Notes: generated from the letters alone by a model not told the origin. DNA of 64,000 nt from Apricaphanius iberus (GCA_028564705.1 JAPXFQ010001140.1:1-64000), one strand, 5' to 3'. Shown: positions 44,355 to 58,121, numbered from the stretch's first letter. Numbers and translations are program-made.

Positions 44355-46917
44355 ATGGATATTGCCATCCAGCCCCCCTGGTTCAGACGTGCCCTGGGCT
44401 CCATCTACCCTGCCAGACTCTTTGACCAGTTTTTTGGAGAGGGACTTTTTGACTATGACCTTTTCCCCTACACCTCCACCACCATCAGTCCCTATTACAG
44501 ACACTCACTTTTCCGCAACCTTCTGGATTCCTCCAACTCCGGGATGTCTGAGGTAAATAGTAATGACCCTGACACTTGAGAATAGATTAACATTCTCTAT
44601 GCTCTTAATAAATCTCTTAATATTAGAGTGAAATGGATCTTGAGATGCCTGAAATTAAATGCTTAAAAGGCTCCTTTGAGAGTGCCAACTGCCCCTTGCT
44701 ATGCTTGTGTCTCCTCAGGTGAGGTCTGACAAAGACAAGTTTACGGTCTACCTGGACGTCAAGCACTTCTCCCCTGATGAGCTGAGCGTGAAGGTGACTG
44801 ATGACTACCTGGAGATCAAGGGCAAGCATGGAGAAAGACAGGTGATACTCTAGATTTTTTTCCAATCACAACTAGCATTTGGTGTGCATGACAGAGGGGA
44901 TTTTAGCCAAAATGTTTCCTGTAGTGTGATATCATTAATTAGTAGGTTTGCAAGGTTCTATGTCCTTTATTTCTTTTAAGGCAAAGCAAACATTAAAAGC
45001 TTACCATGTGGATAATACATCATATCATATACTTCTACAACGGGAAGGCTTTAAAGAACAGAAGAACAGAAGAAAGGAGATGATGGAATTCAGGACGAAC
45101 AACACGAGAAAGACAGAGAGGCCCTAGTAGAGATAGAAAAAAGACAAGGAAAAGAGGAAAGAAGAGGAAATTTAAGGAGAAAGGATGGAAGGAAAGTGTC
45201 ATGATGGATCCAGGGTTGAGAACCAAGGAAGGCAGGACAAAAGGTATGAAGAAAAGAAAAGTGCAATGAAGAACAGACAGAAGTACTAAAAAGGAGGGAA
45301 AAAAAGAACGACAACATATAAATCCAGCAACAGAGAATAAATTATGGAAATTCAAACATTTCTCTATATTAAGGCATTGCTGAAAAATACAATCAAGTTG
45401 GTTCTCCAAATGTTCTATTGTGAAGACCTTTTAGTTGCAAGACTCTGCAGTGCCCAAATATGTTCATTTCTAATGCAATGACAGTTCATGGTAGACTGTA
45501 TCTTATGTTCTAAGATATCTTCTAGGTCCTCTTTAACACACTGTAATGAAATATTATTCTATTCTAATCCACAGCGACCCATTTTCCCATATGAACAAAT
45601 TAGATGTACCGTAGATAATTGGGATACACATACTTAAGACCCCCCCCACCCACCCACCCACCCACCCCCAAAAAACTGCTAACAATTCCCAATTTAATAA
45701 ATAAAAACAGGAAATATGCACGTAGCTAATATCTAACGTCTTCGCTATCTTCACTCTTAGGTACAGCCAATCAGCTCCAACACAAATGACCAGTGCTTTT
45801 GGATAGGCTATGTTGCAAATTCCAGCCATCAGCATGTCTCGTAGCATTGCTCTTTTGTCTTTTAGCTTTCCAAGCTGCATTTATGTCTAACCTTTCAGAT
45901 GTAGTCAAGAAAAATATCAACGTACAGGCACATTTTCAACACATTATTCTGCGTTAAGTTCCACAAGTATATATGTGACTGGGTGAAACCATTAATACCA
46001 AATGGCAAACACACAGGGGGTCCATTGTACTGAACAATCCAAATTAACTTTTCTTGTTTCCCGTTTCAAATCCATTCAGCTAACTTCTTTGGTACCAGAC
46101 AGAACAGAACAATTCAACACATCACGACATCCCCTTTTTGTTGCGGTAACGCGTTGCGTCTTTATTCATAAGACCAGAGTTGAGGTAATACTGGTGGTAA
46201 TGAGGCAGCAATATTACTACTAAGCTTTTGGCACAAATACCACAAAATTCCTGCAACACAATGCAGCCAATGCGCATTTATAAGACACAGTGTGCTGGGC
46301 ATATTATTGCAATATGCTGGCACGGTGTGTCTTGTGAAAGCATCTAAAGTAATCTCAGCAGGGAAGTCGTATTCACATTCTTTTCAATAACAGTCCCTAA
46401 TGTCATCCAAAAGAAGTAGACCTCTTGGAGAACCAGAGGAAGTCTCAGGAAGCCAATCAGATTCCACACTGTTCAATACTACACTTTACAATTTAAAAAC
46501 AAGGGACCTCAACATTTCATAGGAACCCATCTAGGAAGAAAACCAGTAGAATATTCCCTTTACTTAAAAACCATCAACCAGAAAAAGAACATAGTTATGG
46601 GCATTAAACATATTAGATCATGTTCTGATCTTTAAGAAACCAAGCAACTCTAAAACAAATTCACTCCGTTACAAACTTATCAGATTGATAACCATTTTCC
46701 TTTTCAGGACGACCATGGTTACATCTCTCGTGAGTTCCATCGCCGGTACCGCCTGCCCTCCACTATCGACCAATCGGCCATCACCTGCACCCTTTCAGCT
46801 GATGGTCTGCTGTCTCTGAATGGTCCAAAGGTATCTGGAGGGAGCGAATCTGGCCGTGGTGAGCGTAGGATCCCTGTCACCCGTGATGACAAACCCAATG
46901 CTGCTTCATCTTCATAA
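44355..46917 (+). CDS. cryaa: Alpha-A crystallin, 3 exons, 176 aa
   Basis: Small heat-shock protein and major lens structural protein; it chaperones other crystallins in the cytoplasm of lens fibres. Exons are 44355-44552 (66 codons, SE|GTAAAT donor), 44719-44841 (41 codons) and 46708-46917 (69 codons plus TAA), all joined in phase 0. The three-exon layout and the conserved junction before DDHGYIS match vertebrate CRYAA. The N-terminus reads [15 protein letters not shown] with [15 protein letters not shown]. The alpha-crystallin domain includes [13 protein letters not shown] and [12 protein letters not shown] (the first Arg of HRRYR corresponds to human R116). The C-terminus has the IPV (I-X-V) motif at residues 162-164. 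CryaB is less likely because the N-terminus is of the alphaA type and hsf2bp is next door, as in human 21q22.3. No damage seen. Confidence 0.97.
45060..45669. repeat. Simple-sequence tracts in cryaa intron 2
   Basis: 45060-45330 is strongly purine-rich on the + strand (AG/GAA-rich), which makes long but meaningless open frames on the other strand. 45640-45669 is a CCCA repeat. The rest of intron 2 (to 46707) shows no recognisable gene. Confidence 0.75.
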
Positions 46918-47196
46918 AGGGAAACTGGTTCAGTTCCCCAAGAATCTCCTAGTCTGGGATGGACAACCAGTGATTTCTTCTTCTACCCTTCCCTAAGAAG
47001 ATACTCTTATTCTTCTTCCTTCACCTTCTCTAGTTCCTCCATAGCCCCCTCATGCAGAACTATAGAATAAGTGTTTTTAAGTATAACATAGATCAGCCCT
47101 TAGGGGTTGTTAAGTAAGGGGCTTGAAACCCTTTCTTCTTTCGTCCTACCCTGTATTGTAGTGTAGACCTTGTTCAGATATCTGCTAATACCATAT

Positions 47197-47202
47197 AATA
47201 AA
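47197..47202 (+). terminator. cryaa poly(A) signal
   Basis: AATAAA 280 bp after the stop codon, at the end of a non-repetitive 3' UTR. Confidence 0.75.
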
Positions 47203-47229
47203 GCTGTATAATTAACAATACGCAACTTG

Positions 47230-48480
47230 TGTAGTGTTTTATTCCCAAAGATTCAGCTCAACTTGATACACATGAATAACAAAGCGACAAACGTCTCATC
47301 AGATGTCCATCATGGTAAAGTAACTATTATTCCAATATCCTTCAGACATCTGTGCCTTTCCTTTTTTTAAGTTCCTCATCAGATTTATAACAACAAATAG
47401 GAGTATAGGACAAATTCAGAACCTAAGAACCACCTCCTTTATACAGAAACATCTAATGATTCGTTCAGACCGAAAGCTTTGTCAAGGTAAAGCAACGCTC
47501 ATAAAGCAACTAGTTTGACAAATATACACAGAAGATACATTTTTTAGCTGAAGCTTGCAAAGCTCGTAGGCAGGCCTTGCTTTGCTGGATGTTTTAAACA
47601 CTTGCAGATCGTGTTTGGCTAGGTAGAATCGATGTCGGGCAATGTCACTACAGTGAGACGCTCTGATTGGTTGCCGTGCTACGTCAAGAGCGTTAAGACC
47701 GTCAAAGGTTCAACTAGCTGAACTTCTGCGTTGTTAGCTTTATGTGCTTTGAAACTTGAAATGCAGTAAAAGCTTGCACAGTTGACGGAGCCAACGCTCA
47801 CGCAGCGCCGCAGAGACTGACGCTCCTCCAACCTCAATCGTAGACTTAACATGTAATCTTGACATTGCTGACGCTGACAAATCCTTTGTCGTTAGAGAGG
47901 TTTGGTCCAGTCTCTACAAGGTTTGTGGTACTAATCTAGTCAGATTGAGGTCTCAAAGTGAAGAAAAAACGTCAAATGTAAGCTTTCAGAAGTCAAACTA
48001 ACATCCTAGGACCCAAGGAAGCGTATAGTGATGTACATAGATTAATCTAGAAAATATTGAATGAATAAACCCTTTTAAAAGTGAAGTATATTAAACGTCT
48101 ATTAATGTTTGATTAAGGTGTTTTAGTTACCATACTTTGTAATTATACTTTTAAGATTGTTTTAGAGGTATTTTGCAGAGTCAGCTGTTGTTTGGGTCAC
48201 AGAAAAACAGGACATTTTGAGCAGGAAAGCACAGGCAGATAGCATCACCATAAAATTGACAATGGAAGGACAATTTCTCCTCTAGACAATTTCTCAATGG
48301 TATCTGTGTCTAATTTACAAACACAGTGGGCGCAGCACTTCAGCATCTGGCTGGAATCAATGTCAGACATAAAGAAAAAGACTAAAATTTGCAAATTGAA
48401 GAGCGTGAACAACACCAAAGGAAAAACTCCGTTCTAGAGTAAGTTTAATCTTATTACAACCCTTCAAGTTGAGCCAACCA
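47230..48480. other. Intergenic, no gene recognised
   Basis: Between cryaa and a LINE fragment. 47455-47880 has dispersed AACGCTC/GAGCGTT and AAGCTTTG/GAAGCTTGCAAAG motifs that could be a worn MITE, but I cannot define its ends. Confidence 0.45.
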
Positions 48481-49000
48481 GGTTTTTTCAGTGTGTTGTA
48501 TGCAAAGCTTTTATATTAATCCAGGCTGGAAAAACTGATCAGAAAGGCTAGCTCTGTGGTCGGCATGAAGCTGGACACTCTGGCGACAGTGGCAGAGAAA
48601 AGGACACTAAAGAAATTGCTGGACATTATGGACGATGCTGGGCATCCTCTGCACACGGCCATAAACAAGCAGAGGAGTCTGTTCAGTGACCGGTTGCTTC
48701 TCCCAAAGATAAGAACCAACAGACTTAAGAACTCCTTTGTCCCACATGCCATCTAACCCTAACCCTGCTCTCTGGAGGGGGAAGGGAGGGGAAACAGGAG
48801 GACAAACGAGGGGGGAACAACTAAGCTGTAGTGCCTCTTCACTTCACTGTGTAATACTTCCTGGCAATTCTTTTTCTTTTTGTTAATAGTCAGCGGTGCA
48901 ATAGACGTCAATATCTATGTGTAATTTAAGTGCAATTTCCTTGTATTTTTTTATTTTATTTTTATTATTCTATCTATTCCTTTGGTATATTTTATTTATA

Positions 49001-50625
49001 CAGGTGCTGGCCAGTAAATTAGAATATCATCAAAAAGTTGAATTATTTCAATAATTCCATTCAAAACGTGAAACGTGTACATTATATTCATGCAATGCAC
49101 ACAGACCAATGTATTTCCAATGCCAATGTATTTCCAATGTTTATTTCTTTTAATTTTGATATTTATAAGTGACAACTAATGAAAACCAAATTTGATATCT
49201 CAAAAAATTAGAATATTTTAAAGGCCAATGAAAAAAAATGTTTTTTTTTAAATGTTGGCCAACTGAAAAGAATGAACATGAAAAGAATGTGCATGTATAG
49301 CACTCAATACTTAGTCGGGGCTCCTTTTGCCTCAATCACTGCAGTAATGCGGCGTGGCATGGACTCGATCAGTCTGTGGCACTGCTCAGGTGTTATGAGA
49401 GCCCAGGTTGCTCTGATAGTCGTCTTCAGCTCCTCTGCATTGTTGGGTCTAGCGTATTGCATCTTCCGCTTCACAATACCCCATAGATTTTCTATGGGGT
49501 TAAGGTCAGGCGAGTTTGCTGGCCAATCAAGGACAGGGATACCATGGTCCTTGAACCAGGTACTGGTGGTTTTGGCACTGTGTGCAGGTGCCAAGTCCTG
49601 TTGAAAAGTGAAGTCTGCATCCCCATAAAGTTGGTCAGCAGCAGGAAGCATGAAGTGCTCTAAAACTTCCTGGTAGACGGCTGCATTGACCTTGGACCTC
49701 AGGAAACAGAGTGGGCCAACACCGGCAGATGACATGGCACCCCACACCATCACTGACGGTGGAAACTTTACACTGGACCTCATGCAACGTGGATTCTGTG
49801 CTTCTCCGCTCTTCCTCCAGACTCTGGGTCCTTGATTTCCAAAGGAAATGCAAAAATTGCTTTCATCAGAAAACATAACTTTGGACCACTCAGCAGCAGT
49901 CCAGTCCTTTTTGTCCTTGGCCCAGGCGAGACGCTTCTTACGCTGTTTCTTGTTCAAGAGTGGCTTGACACACGGAATGCGACAGCTGAATCCCATGTCT
50001 TTCATGAGTCTCTTCGTGGTGGTTCTTGAAGCGCTGACTCCAGCTGCAGTCCACTCTTTGTGGATCTCCCCCACATTTTTGAATGGGTTTGTCGTCACAA
50101 TTCTCTGCAGGGTGCGGTTATCCCTAGAGCTTGTACACTTTTTTCTACCACATTTTTTCCGTCCCTTCGCCTGTCTGTTAATGTGCTTGGACACAGAGCT
50201 CTGCGAACAGCCAGCTTCTTTAGCAATCACCTTTTGTGTCTTGCCCTCCTTGTACAAGGTGTCAATGGTCGTCTTTTGGACAGCTGTTAAGTCAGAAGTC
50301 TTCCCCATGATTGTGGAGCCTTCAGAACAAGACTGAGGGACCTTTTAAAGGCCTTTGCAGGTGTTTTGAGTTAATCAGCTGATTAGAGTGGCACCAGGTG
50401 TCTTCTATATTGAGCCTTTTCAGAATATTCTAATTTTCTGAGATACTGAATTTGGTGTTTTCATTAGCTGTCAGTTGTAATAATAAAAATGAAAATTAAT
50501 AAACACGTGAAATATATCCCTATGTGTGGAAGGAAAGTATACAGTATAGAAGTTTCACGTTTTGAATGGAATTACTGAAATAATTCAACTGTTTGATGAT
50601 ATTCTAATTTACTGGCCAGCACCTG
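49001..50625 (-). mobile_element. Tc1-like transposon, apparently complete
   Basis: 1625 bp flanked by TA (48999-49000 and 50626-50627). The ends are inverted repeats starting CAGGTGCTGGCCAGTAAATT; the outer 74 bases match at 72 positions. An ATTAGAATAT motif recurs about 200 bp inside each end, giving an IR/DR arrangement. It encodes a full-length transposase on the - strand and sits in a LINE 3' UTR. Confidence 0.93.
49304..50308 (-). CDS. Tc1-like transposase (334 aa), intact
   Basis: Cut-and-paste transposase acting in the nucleus on the element's inverted repeats. The N-terminus has a helix-turn-helix (VIAKEAGCSQSSVSKHINRQ) and a basic linker (GRKKCGRKK). The second DNA-binding half follows with SASRTTTKRLMKDMGFSCR. 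The DDE catalytic triad is seen as MFSDESNF, FQQDLAPAH and [12 protein letters not shown] with DD34E-type spacing. Length (334 aa) fits intact Tc1 proteins (about 340). The ATG at 50308 is followed by GKTSDLT, the usual start of this family. No stop or frameshift, so it may still be functional; expression is not shown by sequence. Confidence 0.93.
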   Translation of the reverse strand: MGKTSDLTAVQKTTIDTLYKEGKTQKVIAKEAGCSQSSVSKHINRQAKGRKKCGRKKCTSSRDNRTLQRIVTTNPFKNVGEIHKEWTAAGVSASRTTTKRLMKDMGFSCRIPCVKPLLNKKQRKKRLAWAKDKKDWTAAEWSKVMFSDESNFCISFGNQGPRVWRKSGEAQNPRCMRSSVKFPPSVMVWGAMSSAGVGPLCFLRSKVNAAVYQEVLEHFMLPAADQLYGDADFTFQQDLAPAHSAKTTSTWFKDHGIPVLDWPANSPDLNPIENLWGIVKRKMQYARPNNAEELKTTIRATWALITPEQCHRLIESMPRRITAVIEAKGAPTKY

Positions 50626-50757
50626 TACATGTCTTATATTTATATATGTGTACGTTCTGTAACTTGTCGGTGCTGTGCTACTGGAAACCGAATTTCCCAG
50701 AGGAACCCGCCCGAGGGATTAATAAAGTTTTTATCTATCTATCTATCTAAAGCAAAA

Positions 50758-51061
50758 AAACAGGTTCATCACATCTCCAGAGACATTTTGAACAGTCTTA
50801 TGGTGGACACAACTGAACACCTATTTTAACCTGCTATTTTATATCCACTTTGATCTGTCAGAAACCATTTATTTATTCACAGAAAATTAGAATGCATATT
50901 TTTTTCTAACTGCAGAGCATTTGCATTTTCAGAGCAGCAGATTCAATTTACCGATGCACCCGGTGAATATAGCGTTTTATCACGCTAAAACATTGTTATG
51001 GGAGGTTTAAAAAAGTCGGACTTGATACGGGTTCGGGCCTGACAATTCTAAAAACCTTTGG

Positions 51062-51120
<59 letters not shown>

Positions 51121-52200
51121 TGTTAGTGGAATCATACTATTATTTCTCTACTCATAAATGTTTTTCAATGCTGTGGTATGGCATGATACAAACCCAACCT
51201 AATTTGTATGGAGATGGATTTTAATTTAAATTCTCTAAATGAAATTATCTGAAATCGCAACCTCCGTGACTCTGGAAGGATAGGTGGGTGTATCCATGGA
51301 TACATGAATAGTAGGATGTGGTCCTCCTGGGAGGAGGGTTCAATGTTTTTCAACTCAGCATGATGGATGTGAAATAGTTTCCAAAAGTCGTCATAAGACT
51401 TTGAAGTGGGGATGCTTCTGCTGAGCACTCAGATAGCTGTTCAGGAAGGCAAGATAAATTTGACTGTTTAGTACATTATAGCACATACGCACACAAAACA
51501 AGTGATGTTATTGGGTATCTAGCTAGTCAATTAGCTAGTCACTAGCACCTTTGTTTGAATATCAGCAAATGCATCTAACATAAGGCTTGGACGGTCACTG
51601 CTCAAAAACTATAATAAACCGACTGAATTGATCATAAATATTAAAAATAACTAGAAAAACAAAACAAGAAAGGCTTATATCTCTGCCTAGTTTATATTCC
51701 TCGATTATACCTGATCATCCCAAACATTTAATCATTTGCTCCATGGCCCATTTCTTACATTTCCTGGGGGAAAAAAAGAAGTTAAAAAACAAAACTGTCT
51801 AATTCTAGGGGGTGCTTTGACTCAGTGCACCCCCAAAAAATGAGCTAGAAATGCCTATGTTTTGTAGACTCATGGGTAGGAACAATTAAATCTCAATGGT
51901 CTTACCTGAAATCAGAAAACCAATACTCTGAGGAGTGTAATCATCATCTTTATGTTAATAAATCCAACAGGTATGATTACATATGAAGCAATAAACAGTT
52001 TAACAGTGAAACAATAACAGTATAAAAATGTTGACGTAGACACTTTCAGGTCTAGATTTTCCGTTCTTTTTCCAACTATGACAGAAAGACATCAAGATCA
52101 GATGGGAATGCTGAAGAGGGAGAATCCGGTGTTAACACTGGGGTTTATCTGACTGGACCTGGAAACACATGGTTAGAAGCAGAATGTCCGAGCCAAATCA
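50758..52200. other. Intergenic with a (TA)n microsatellite
   Basis: 51067-51117 is an uninterrupted TA repeat of about 25 units. The rest, up to the hsf2bp stop codon at 52201, shows no gene I recognise. It includes the hsf2bp 3' UTR on the - strand, whose poly(A) site I could not place with certainty. Confidence 0.6.
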
Positions 52201-55200
52201 TTAAAAATGTTTTCGGTCTTTAATGCAGAGCCTGGTACCTTTGAGGGCCTGCAGGTCCTCCAGGGTCTGCTGAGCAGTCGCCCTTAGGCTGGGCTGCATG
52301 CTGGAGGTGAGCCGGCTGACACGAGCACTGAGCTCTGGATCAAGCAGAGAGGAGCCAAGAAGGAGCAGAACATCCTCCTCCAGCAACACCGACTGGAGGA
52401 GACGAAGGCAGTGGAGGCATACCTCCCACTGCTCATCTGGCAAGGGAACCAATCGGAGAGCAGGATTATAACTAAACATTATATATTTCAGTGTCTTGGT
52501 TATCTTTATCACCAAACAACAATAACAGTTCTAAATTATATCTTAACTGGCCTTAAACAGTCCAAGTTGACCCTACCATCCAACAGCGTCCAGATGAGAG
52601 GAAGGAGGTCTGTACTTTCAGTCATGTACTTCAGTCCTTTAACGCTGATGCTCACGTTATATAAAGCCATCAGCATCAACCTGCAGCAAAACACCCAACC
52701 CAGGGATGTAACAGTACATGTATACGGATTCAGATTTTTCAGTATGCATGTGTTCCATCTGTTATGGTTATATTGTATTCTACTCTGGCTAAGTATACTT
52801 GTACTATTCTTTTTAACATCTAATCTCCTTTAGTTCTCTACTTTGAACATTACATTTTAGAGAACACACTAAAATCTAATTAATTTCAATAATTAAAATA
52901 AAGGCAATCAATAAATTCATTGTGTACATATTTTTCTTGATTAGAGTTTACCAAAAACGCACCAAACTGTGACTTTAAAACCACGAACTGTGATTTTTGT
53001 GAAACGTTACACCCGTTTTTATCTTTTTCACAGCGCTGCAGTTTTTAAGAGTCATTTTTAGACTGTTTATTAAAGCATTAATTCATGTAACGGTGATTCT
53101 GAGTCTCATATTTAACCTGAACCTCCCCACAGCCAGGGGAAGGTAGGGAAAACATGTCCTATCATAAACCTCAGAATCTCAGCTAAAAGCTCATGTAAAT
53201 CTTCTCTGTGACATCCAAAACCAGAAAAAAATAAAAGTTAAAGGAGCAGTTATTGCTATTTTTATGTAAACACATCATCCAACTGAACCTCCTCCCACCA
53301 AACAGAAACAAGACAATTATGTTTTTCCTGAAAGCCAGCTTCTCACAGGTTGTAAAGCTACAAGCTTCAGCATACTACAAGCACATTTCAGCAATCAGCA
53401 GCAAGGTAAGCTGCAAAATATGTTTAGCATTTGAAAAACAAGAGCGTACATTTTTCCATTTTCATTTTGTTTGTTTTTTCATTGGGAAATGTATAATCCA
53501 TAGTGATATAACTGTATTTACAGAATAACTACCATACCTAATTTGTGTTTAGAAAAAAACAGGAACAATATTTTGCTTGTATTCTTATATTTGATTGGAG
53601 GAGAATCAACATTCTGTTTCACATTGTGAATGTTCTGCATGCACACTTTTGCTTCATCCAATTGGTTTCAAAGTTCAAGTTTCAAACTTTTCTCTACTTC
53701 CCTTTATCAACGTGAATCTTTGTACAGCTAATCTCCACATGTTACAATTATATTCTGTAGGAAGATATTTTCAGAGGTAGGCTATTATATACTCTAACAT
53801 GATTTTTTTAATAAAATAGCAAAAAAAATCATGTTCCAGCTATAATTACTTTAGCACAGTACGAGCTTCTATCTTTTTTACACACCTGCTTGAAAAAACA
53901 TTTTCATTTCGATCCCCAGATTTTTCAGAGAAAAACTAAAAATTAATGTTGGACATGTTCGGTTCAAGCTAGGAGACCCTGGGGCTGATTGAATGGTACA
54001 ACGGCGCCCCCTGCAGCTAGAAACGGGTACATACACTTTGAGTTTGGGGAAGATGCCAGGCTTCATCATCTGCAGCAGCTGCAGCAGCGTGTCCAGTAAG
54101 ACGTGTCCCGAGCTTGAGATGAAGTCCCGCCCACATGTTACTGCTGCTATATCTGATTGGTAGAAAAGGGGAATTGGTTTTTCTTTTTTAAGTTGAGAAG
54201 CAGAGAAACAACTGTCCAACCTAGTGGACTCACTTGTGATTGTCCCAACCAGAGCCAAAACAAACTGGTGCTCATGGGAGTTGTAGTCCTCAGGTGGAGT
54301 TTTTATCTCGTCATCCAGAGACTTGACGAAACTCTCCAGAGTCTGAGCGGCTACGGTCAGGAAGGAGAGAAGCTTCCCCTGCTCCACAGAAACACTTCAT
54401 CCGTCAGTGACCATCAGGCTGCTTTATGTGCATTCTGAATATGCAGGGCTTTTACTGTGGGTAAAGAAAGTAATCAGACCCTTTCATATTTTTTACTGTT
54501 TCATTGCTTAACTGACAAAAAAACAGACATTTAATAATTTGTGTTTTTTTTAAATAGGAAAAACTATCACATGGTCATAAGTATTCAGACCGTTTGCACA
54601 GTATTTAGTGGAAGCACCTTTTGAGCTACACAAGGGAGAACAAGCATTTGATACACTGCTGAATTTCAATGTTTTCCCACTTATAAAACATGTAGAGGTT
54701 TATAATTTGTATCAAAGGTACTCTTCAACAATGATGGACAGAATATAAAACAAAAATGCAGAAAATCATTGTGGATTATTTTTAAATAATTTACATTTTA
54801 ATGCATGACATAAGTATTTGATCGCCTATCAACCAGTAAGAATTTGGGCTCCTACAGACCTGTTAGTTCTTCTTTAAGACGGCCTATAAAAGACACCTGT
54901 CCACACACTCAAACAAACTCCAACCTCTCCACAATGACCGAGACCAGAGAGCTGTGCAAGGACATCAGAGATAAAATTGTAGAGATGCACAGGGCTGGGA
55001 TGGGCTACAGGACAATAGGCAAGCTGCTTTGTGAGAAGGCAACAACTGTTGGTGCAAATAATTAGAAAATGGAGGAAGTTTAAGACGACAGTCAATGTCC
55101 CTTGGCCTGGAGCGCCATGCAAGATCTACCCTGGTGGTTGCATCACTGATCATGAGGACATTGAGGGATGAGCCCAGAACAACACAGCAGTACTTGGTCA

Positions 55201-58089
55201 ATGACCTGAATAGACCTGGGACCACAGTATCAAAGAAAACCAGCAGAAACACACTCCGCCGTCATAAATAAAAATCCTGCAGTGCACACAAGGTACCCCT
55301 GCTCAAGCCAGCGCATGTCAAGGCCCGTCTGAAGTTTTCCAATGACCATCTGGATGATCCAGAGGAGGAATGGGAGAAGGTCATGTGGTCTGATGAGACA
55401 AAATTTGAGCTTTTTGGTCTAAACTGCACTCACCATGTTTGGAGAAAAAATAAGGATGAGCACGAAGGCGGAGGAATCGTTCTTTGTGGAAGCTTTTCTG
55501 CAAAGGGGACAGGATGACTGCACCATATTGAGGGGAGAATGGATGGGGCATGTATCGTGAGATCTTGATCAATAATCTCTTTCTCTCAGTAAGAGCATTG
55601 AAGATGGGTCGTGGCCGGGTCTTCCAGCATGACAACGACCCAAAACACACAGCCAGGGCCACTAAGCAGTGGCTCTGTAGGAAGCATCTCAAGGTCCTGG
55701 AGTGGCCTAGCCAGTCTCCAGACTTGAACCCAATAGAAAATCTTTTGAGAGAGCTGAAAGTCCGTGTTGCCCAGCGACAGCCCCAAAAACCTGAATGCTC
55801 GGGAGAAATTCTGTATGGAGTGGGCCAAAATCCCTGCTCAAGTGTGTGCAAGCCTGGTGAAGAACTACAGAAAACATTTGATCTCTGTAATTGCAAACAA
55901 AGGTTTCTTAACTAAATTTTGAGTTCTGTTTGTCTAATGTATACTTATGTCATGCAATAAGATGGAAATAAGTAAAAAATCATCCACTGTGATTTTCTAC
56001 ATTTTCATTGTAGATTCTGTCCCTCACAGTTAAAGAGTAAATTTGATACACATTACGGACCTCTACATGCTTTGTAAGTAGGCAAACTTCAAAAATTCCC
56101 AGCGTATCAAATACTTGTTCTCCCCATCATAGTACGGCCATGAGTCTTCTTGGGAACGGTGCAACAGGTTTTCGACACCTGGGCCCTCATTTATCAAATG
56201 TTTGAGCAAACGATCCTATATTCTATCCTACAAATAAAATTTAGAATATTTGTTCGGACAGTCAAATGAAATTTGAAATGAAATTTGCGGTGGCCACTCG
56301 TAATGCATGTTCCTCTACAATCATCCATCTTCTTCCGCTTCATCCAGGGGCAGCAGCTTAAGCAGAGAGACCCAGACTTCCCTCTCCCCAGCCACTTGGG
56401 CCAGCTCCTCTAAGGGAATCCCAAGGCATTCCCAATCAGATGATTCCTCTGTTACTATCTGTTAATAAATCCCATTTGTGCTTATCTTCTTGCTTGTGCC
56501 CATTCGCAGTGATTTGCATACAGAAACGCTCTCAATTAACAATATTTGGTAACACCATGCAGTCTGATACAAGCATTAAATTATTAACTTGTTCCCAAAA
56601 ATAATGGCCAAGAAAGCAAAGACAGGAATATCGGTGTCACTGACGTCGAGGTGCTTGGGGCAAAAAGTGTATTCATGAGGAACTTCAAAAACAATTCTCA
56701 TTGTTAACACAAATTCATTTCAATAGTTTGCACAGGTTGCGAGGGGCAGATGACAGGATATCCGTGCATGATCACCCCCAAAAATTAAAGTATGTATTTC
56801 TGGTAAATTTCTGACATTTCCTAAAAGAATTTTGTCAATCTGTCCATAACTTTTTGAGTTATTTTGCTAAAAGACAGACAGACGGCAACATGAGCTCCTT
56901 GGTGGAGGCGATAAACTGCTGAGAGAAATATTCTATCAAAGTAAAACTGTTTCAGTGTTGCAGTTCCCCCGTTAAACTCAACTTGCGTGTCTAGTGTCCT
57001 GTGTTTTGATAGTAGTCTGAATGCTGGGATGGATTTAGGTCTCCCCCTGGGATGGGGCGGGGGGATGGCCTTTGCCGGCCCCCATGGGGCTTGGTGTTGC
57101 CGCGGCTGTGGGCCCCGACTTTGACGTGCTGGGGCCTCCAACCCCTGGTGGATCGTGCAGAACGGGGGTGCCTATTGGAGTCAGCAGGGTAGCTGGCTCC
57201 CTGGGGATGGCATTGTGTCACTCCAGTCATTTCCTCCCCATCCCCAGACGCCTCTGTCCACCCGCTCCTTCATTATACCATTCACATAGGGCTTTGGGGC
57301 GTGGGCACGTCACTGGGGTGTGGGGAGGAGTTTCTGTCTTCGCGGCCCGTTGGCGGCCTGGGTCCCAATTTTAATTGTACAACTTAGATACTTACACTCG
57401 CAACATTTACATTAGACACACATGTAGGGATCTGGCGGTGAATACACCTCAGCGCTGGAGGCGAAGCCCTTTAAAGAGCCTCGCCTCTGGTGCCCACTGC
57501 TTAACTGTATCTAGACACTGAGGGCCCGGGGTGGAAGATGAGGGTGCCTGGCAGCATTTCTGTTGTGAAAATAAACTTAATTGAATTGAAACACCACATT
57601 CGAGCAGGGGGGGAGAGGCTGGGGTTCTTCCCACGTCCCTGTTCGTTTGACCATCAGGGGTTGGAGTGCGGGGGGTATATCGGGCCATCTGGTTGGGGAC
57701 CCGGGCTGGTGGGCTACTCTTGCCATGGTGGGGGGGCTTTGGCGGTCTGCTTGTCCCCATCCCGGTTGGCAGGGGTTTCGTCTCCCGGGTGCAGGGGCAG
57801 GTTGCCCTAATGGGGGCGTCTGTCCCTGAGCCTGGGAGTGCAGTGTATGTATGGGGTATGAATCAATGTACAGTTTCCTTTTTTTTGGGTGTCCTGTGTT
57901 GGTGAGGTTGTGTGTGCGTAAGAGGGAGGGTACGTATGATTGTCTCTGAATGTCTATGTCTACTTGTCAGGCTGTGTCTTTGGCTGCCCCCTGGCCTGGT
58001 GCATCTCAGGCACCACATCCAGTGGGGACTTTTTCCCCTCAGTCACTCCCTGTCTGGACGGAAGCCCCTGACGTGTGTGTTTTTTTAGT

Positions 58090-58121
<32 letters not shown>

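Larger units (their letters stand above)
48480..50757 (+). mobile_element. LINE 3' end, split by a Tc1 transposon
   Basis: 48480-48998 encodes the last codons of a fish LINE polyprotein (EKRTLKKLLDIMDDAGHPLH, then FSDRLLLPKIR and NSFVPHAI) followed by its 3' UTR. The UTR resumes after the Tc1 insertion at 50628 and ends with GGGATTAATAAAGTTTTTAT and an ATCT repeat (about 50733-50757). Broken and 5'-truncated. I would place it among Rex/CR1-group LINEs but do not assign a family. Confidence 0.75.

Noticed and set aside
44623..45409. Antisense open frames over cryaa exon 2 and intron 2
   Set aside because: Shadow of the exon and of a purine-rich tract; no coding features.
44355..46917. cryab (alpha-B crystallin)
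   Set aside because: N-terminal and C-terminal residues follow the alphaA pattern and the neighbour is hsf2bp, as for human CRYAA.
48556..48756. Independent small host gene
   Set aside because: Its residues are the C-terminal end of a fish LINE polyprotein followed by the LINE 3' UTR and ATCT tail.
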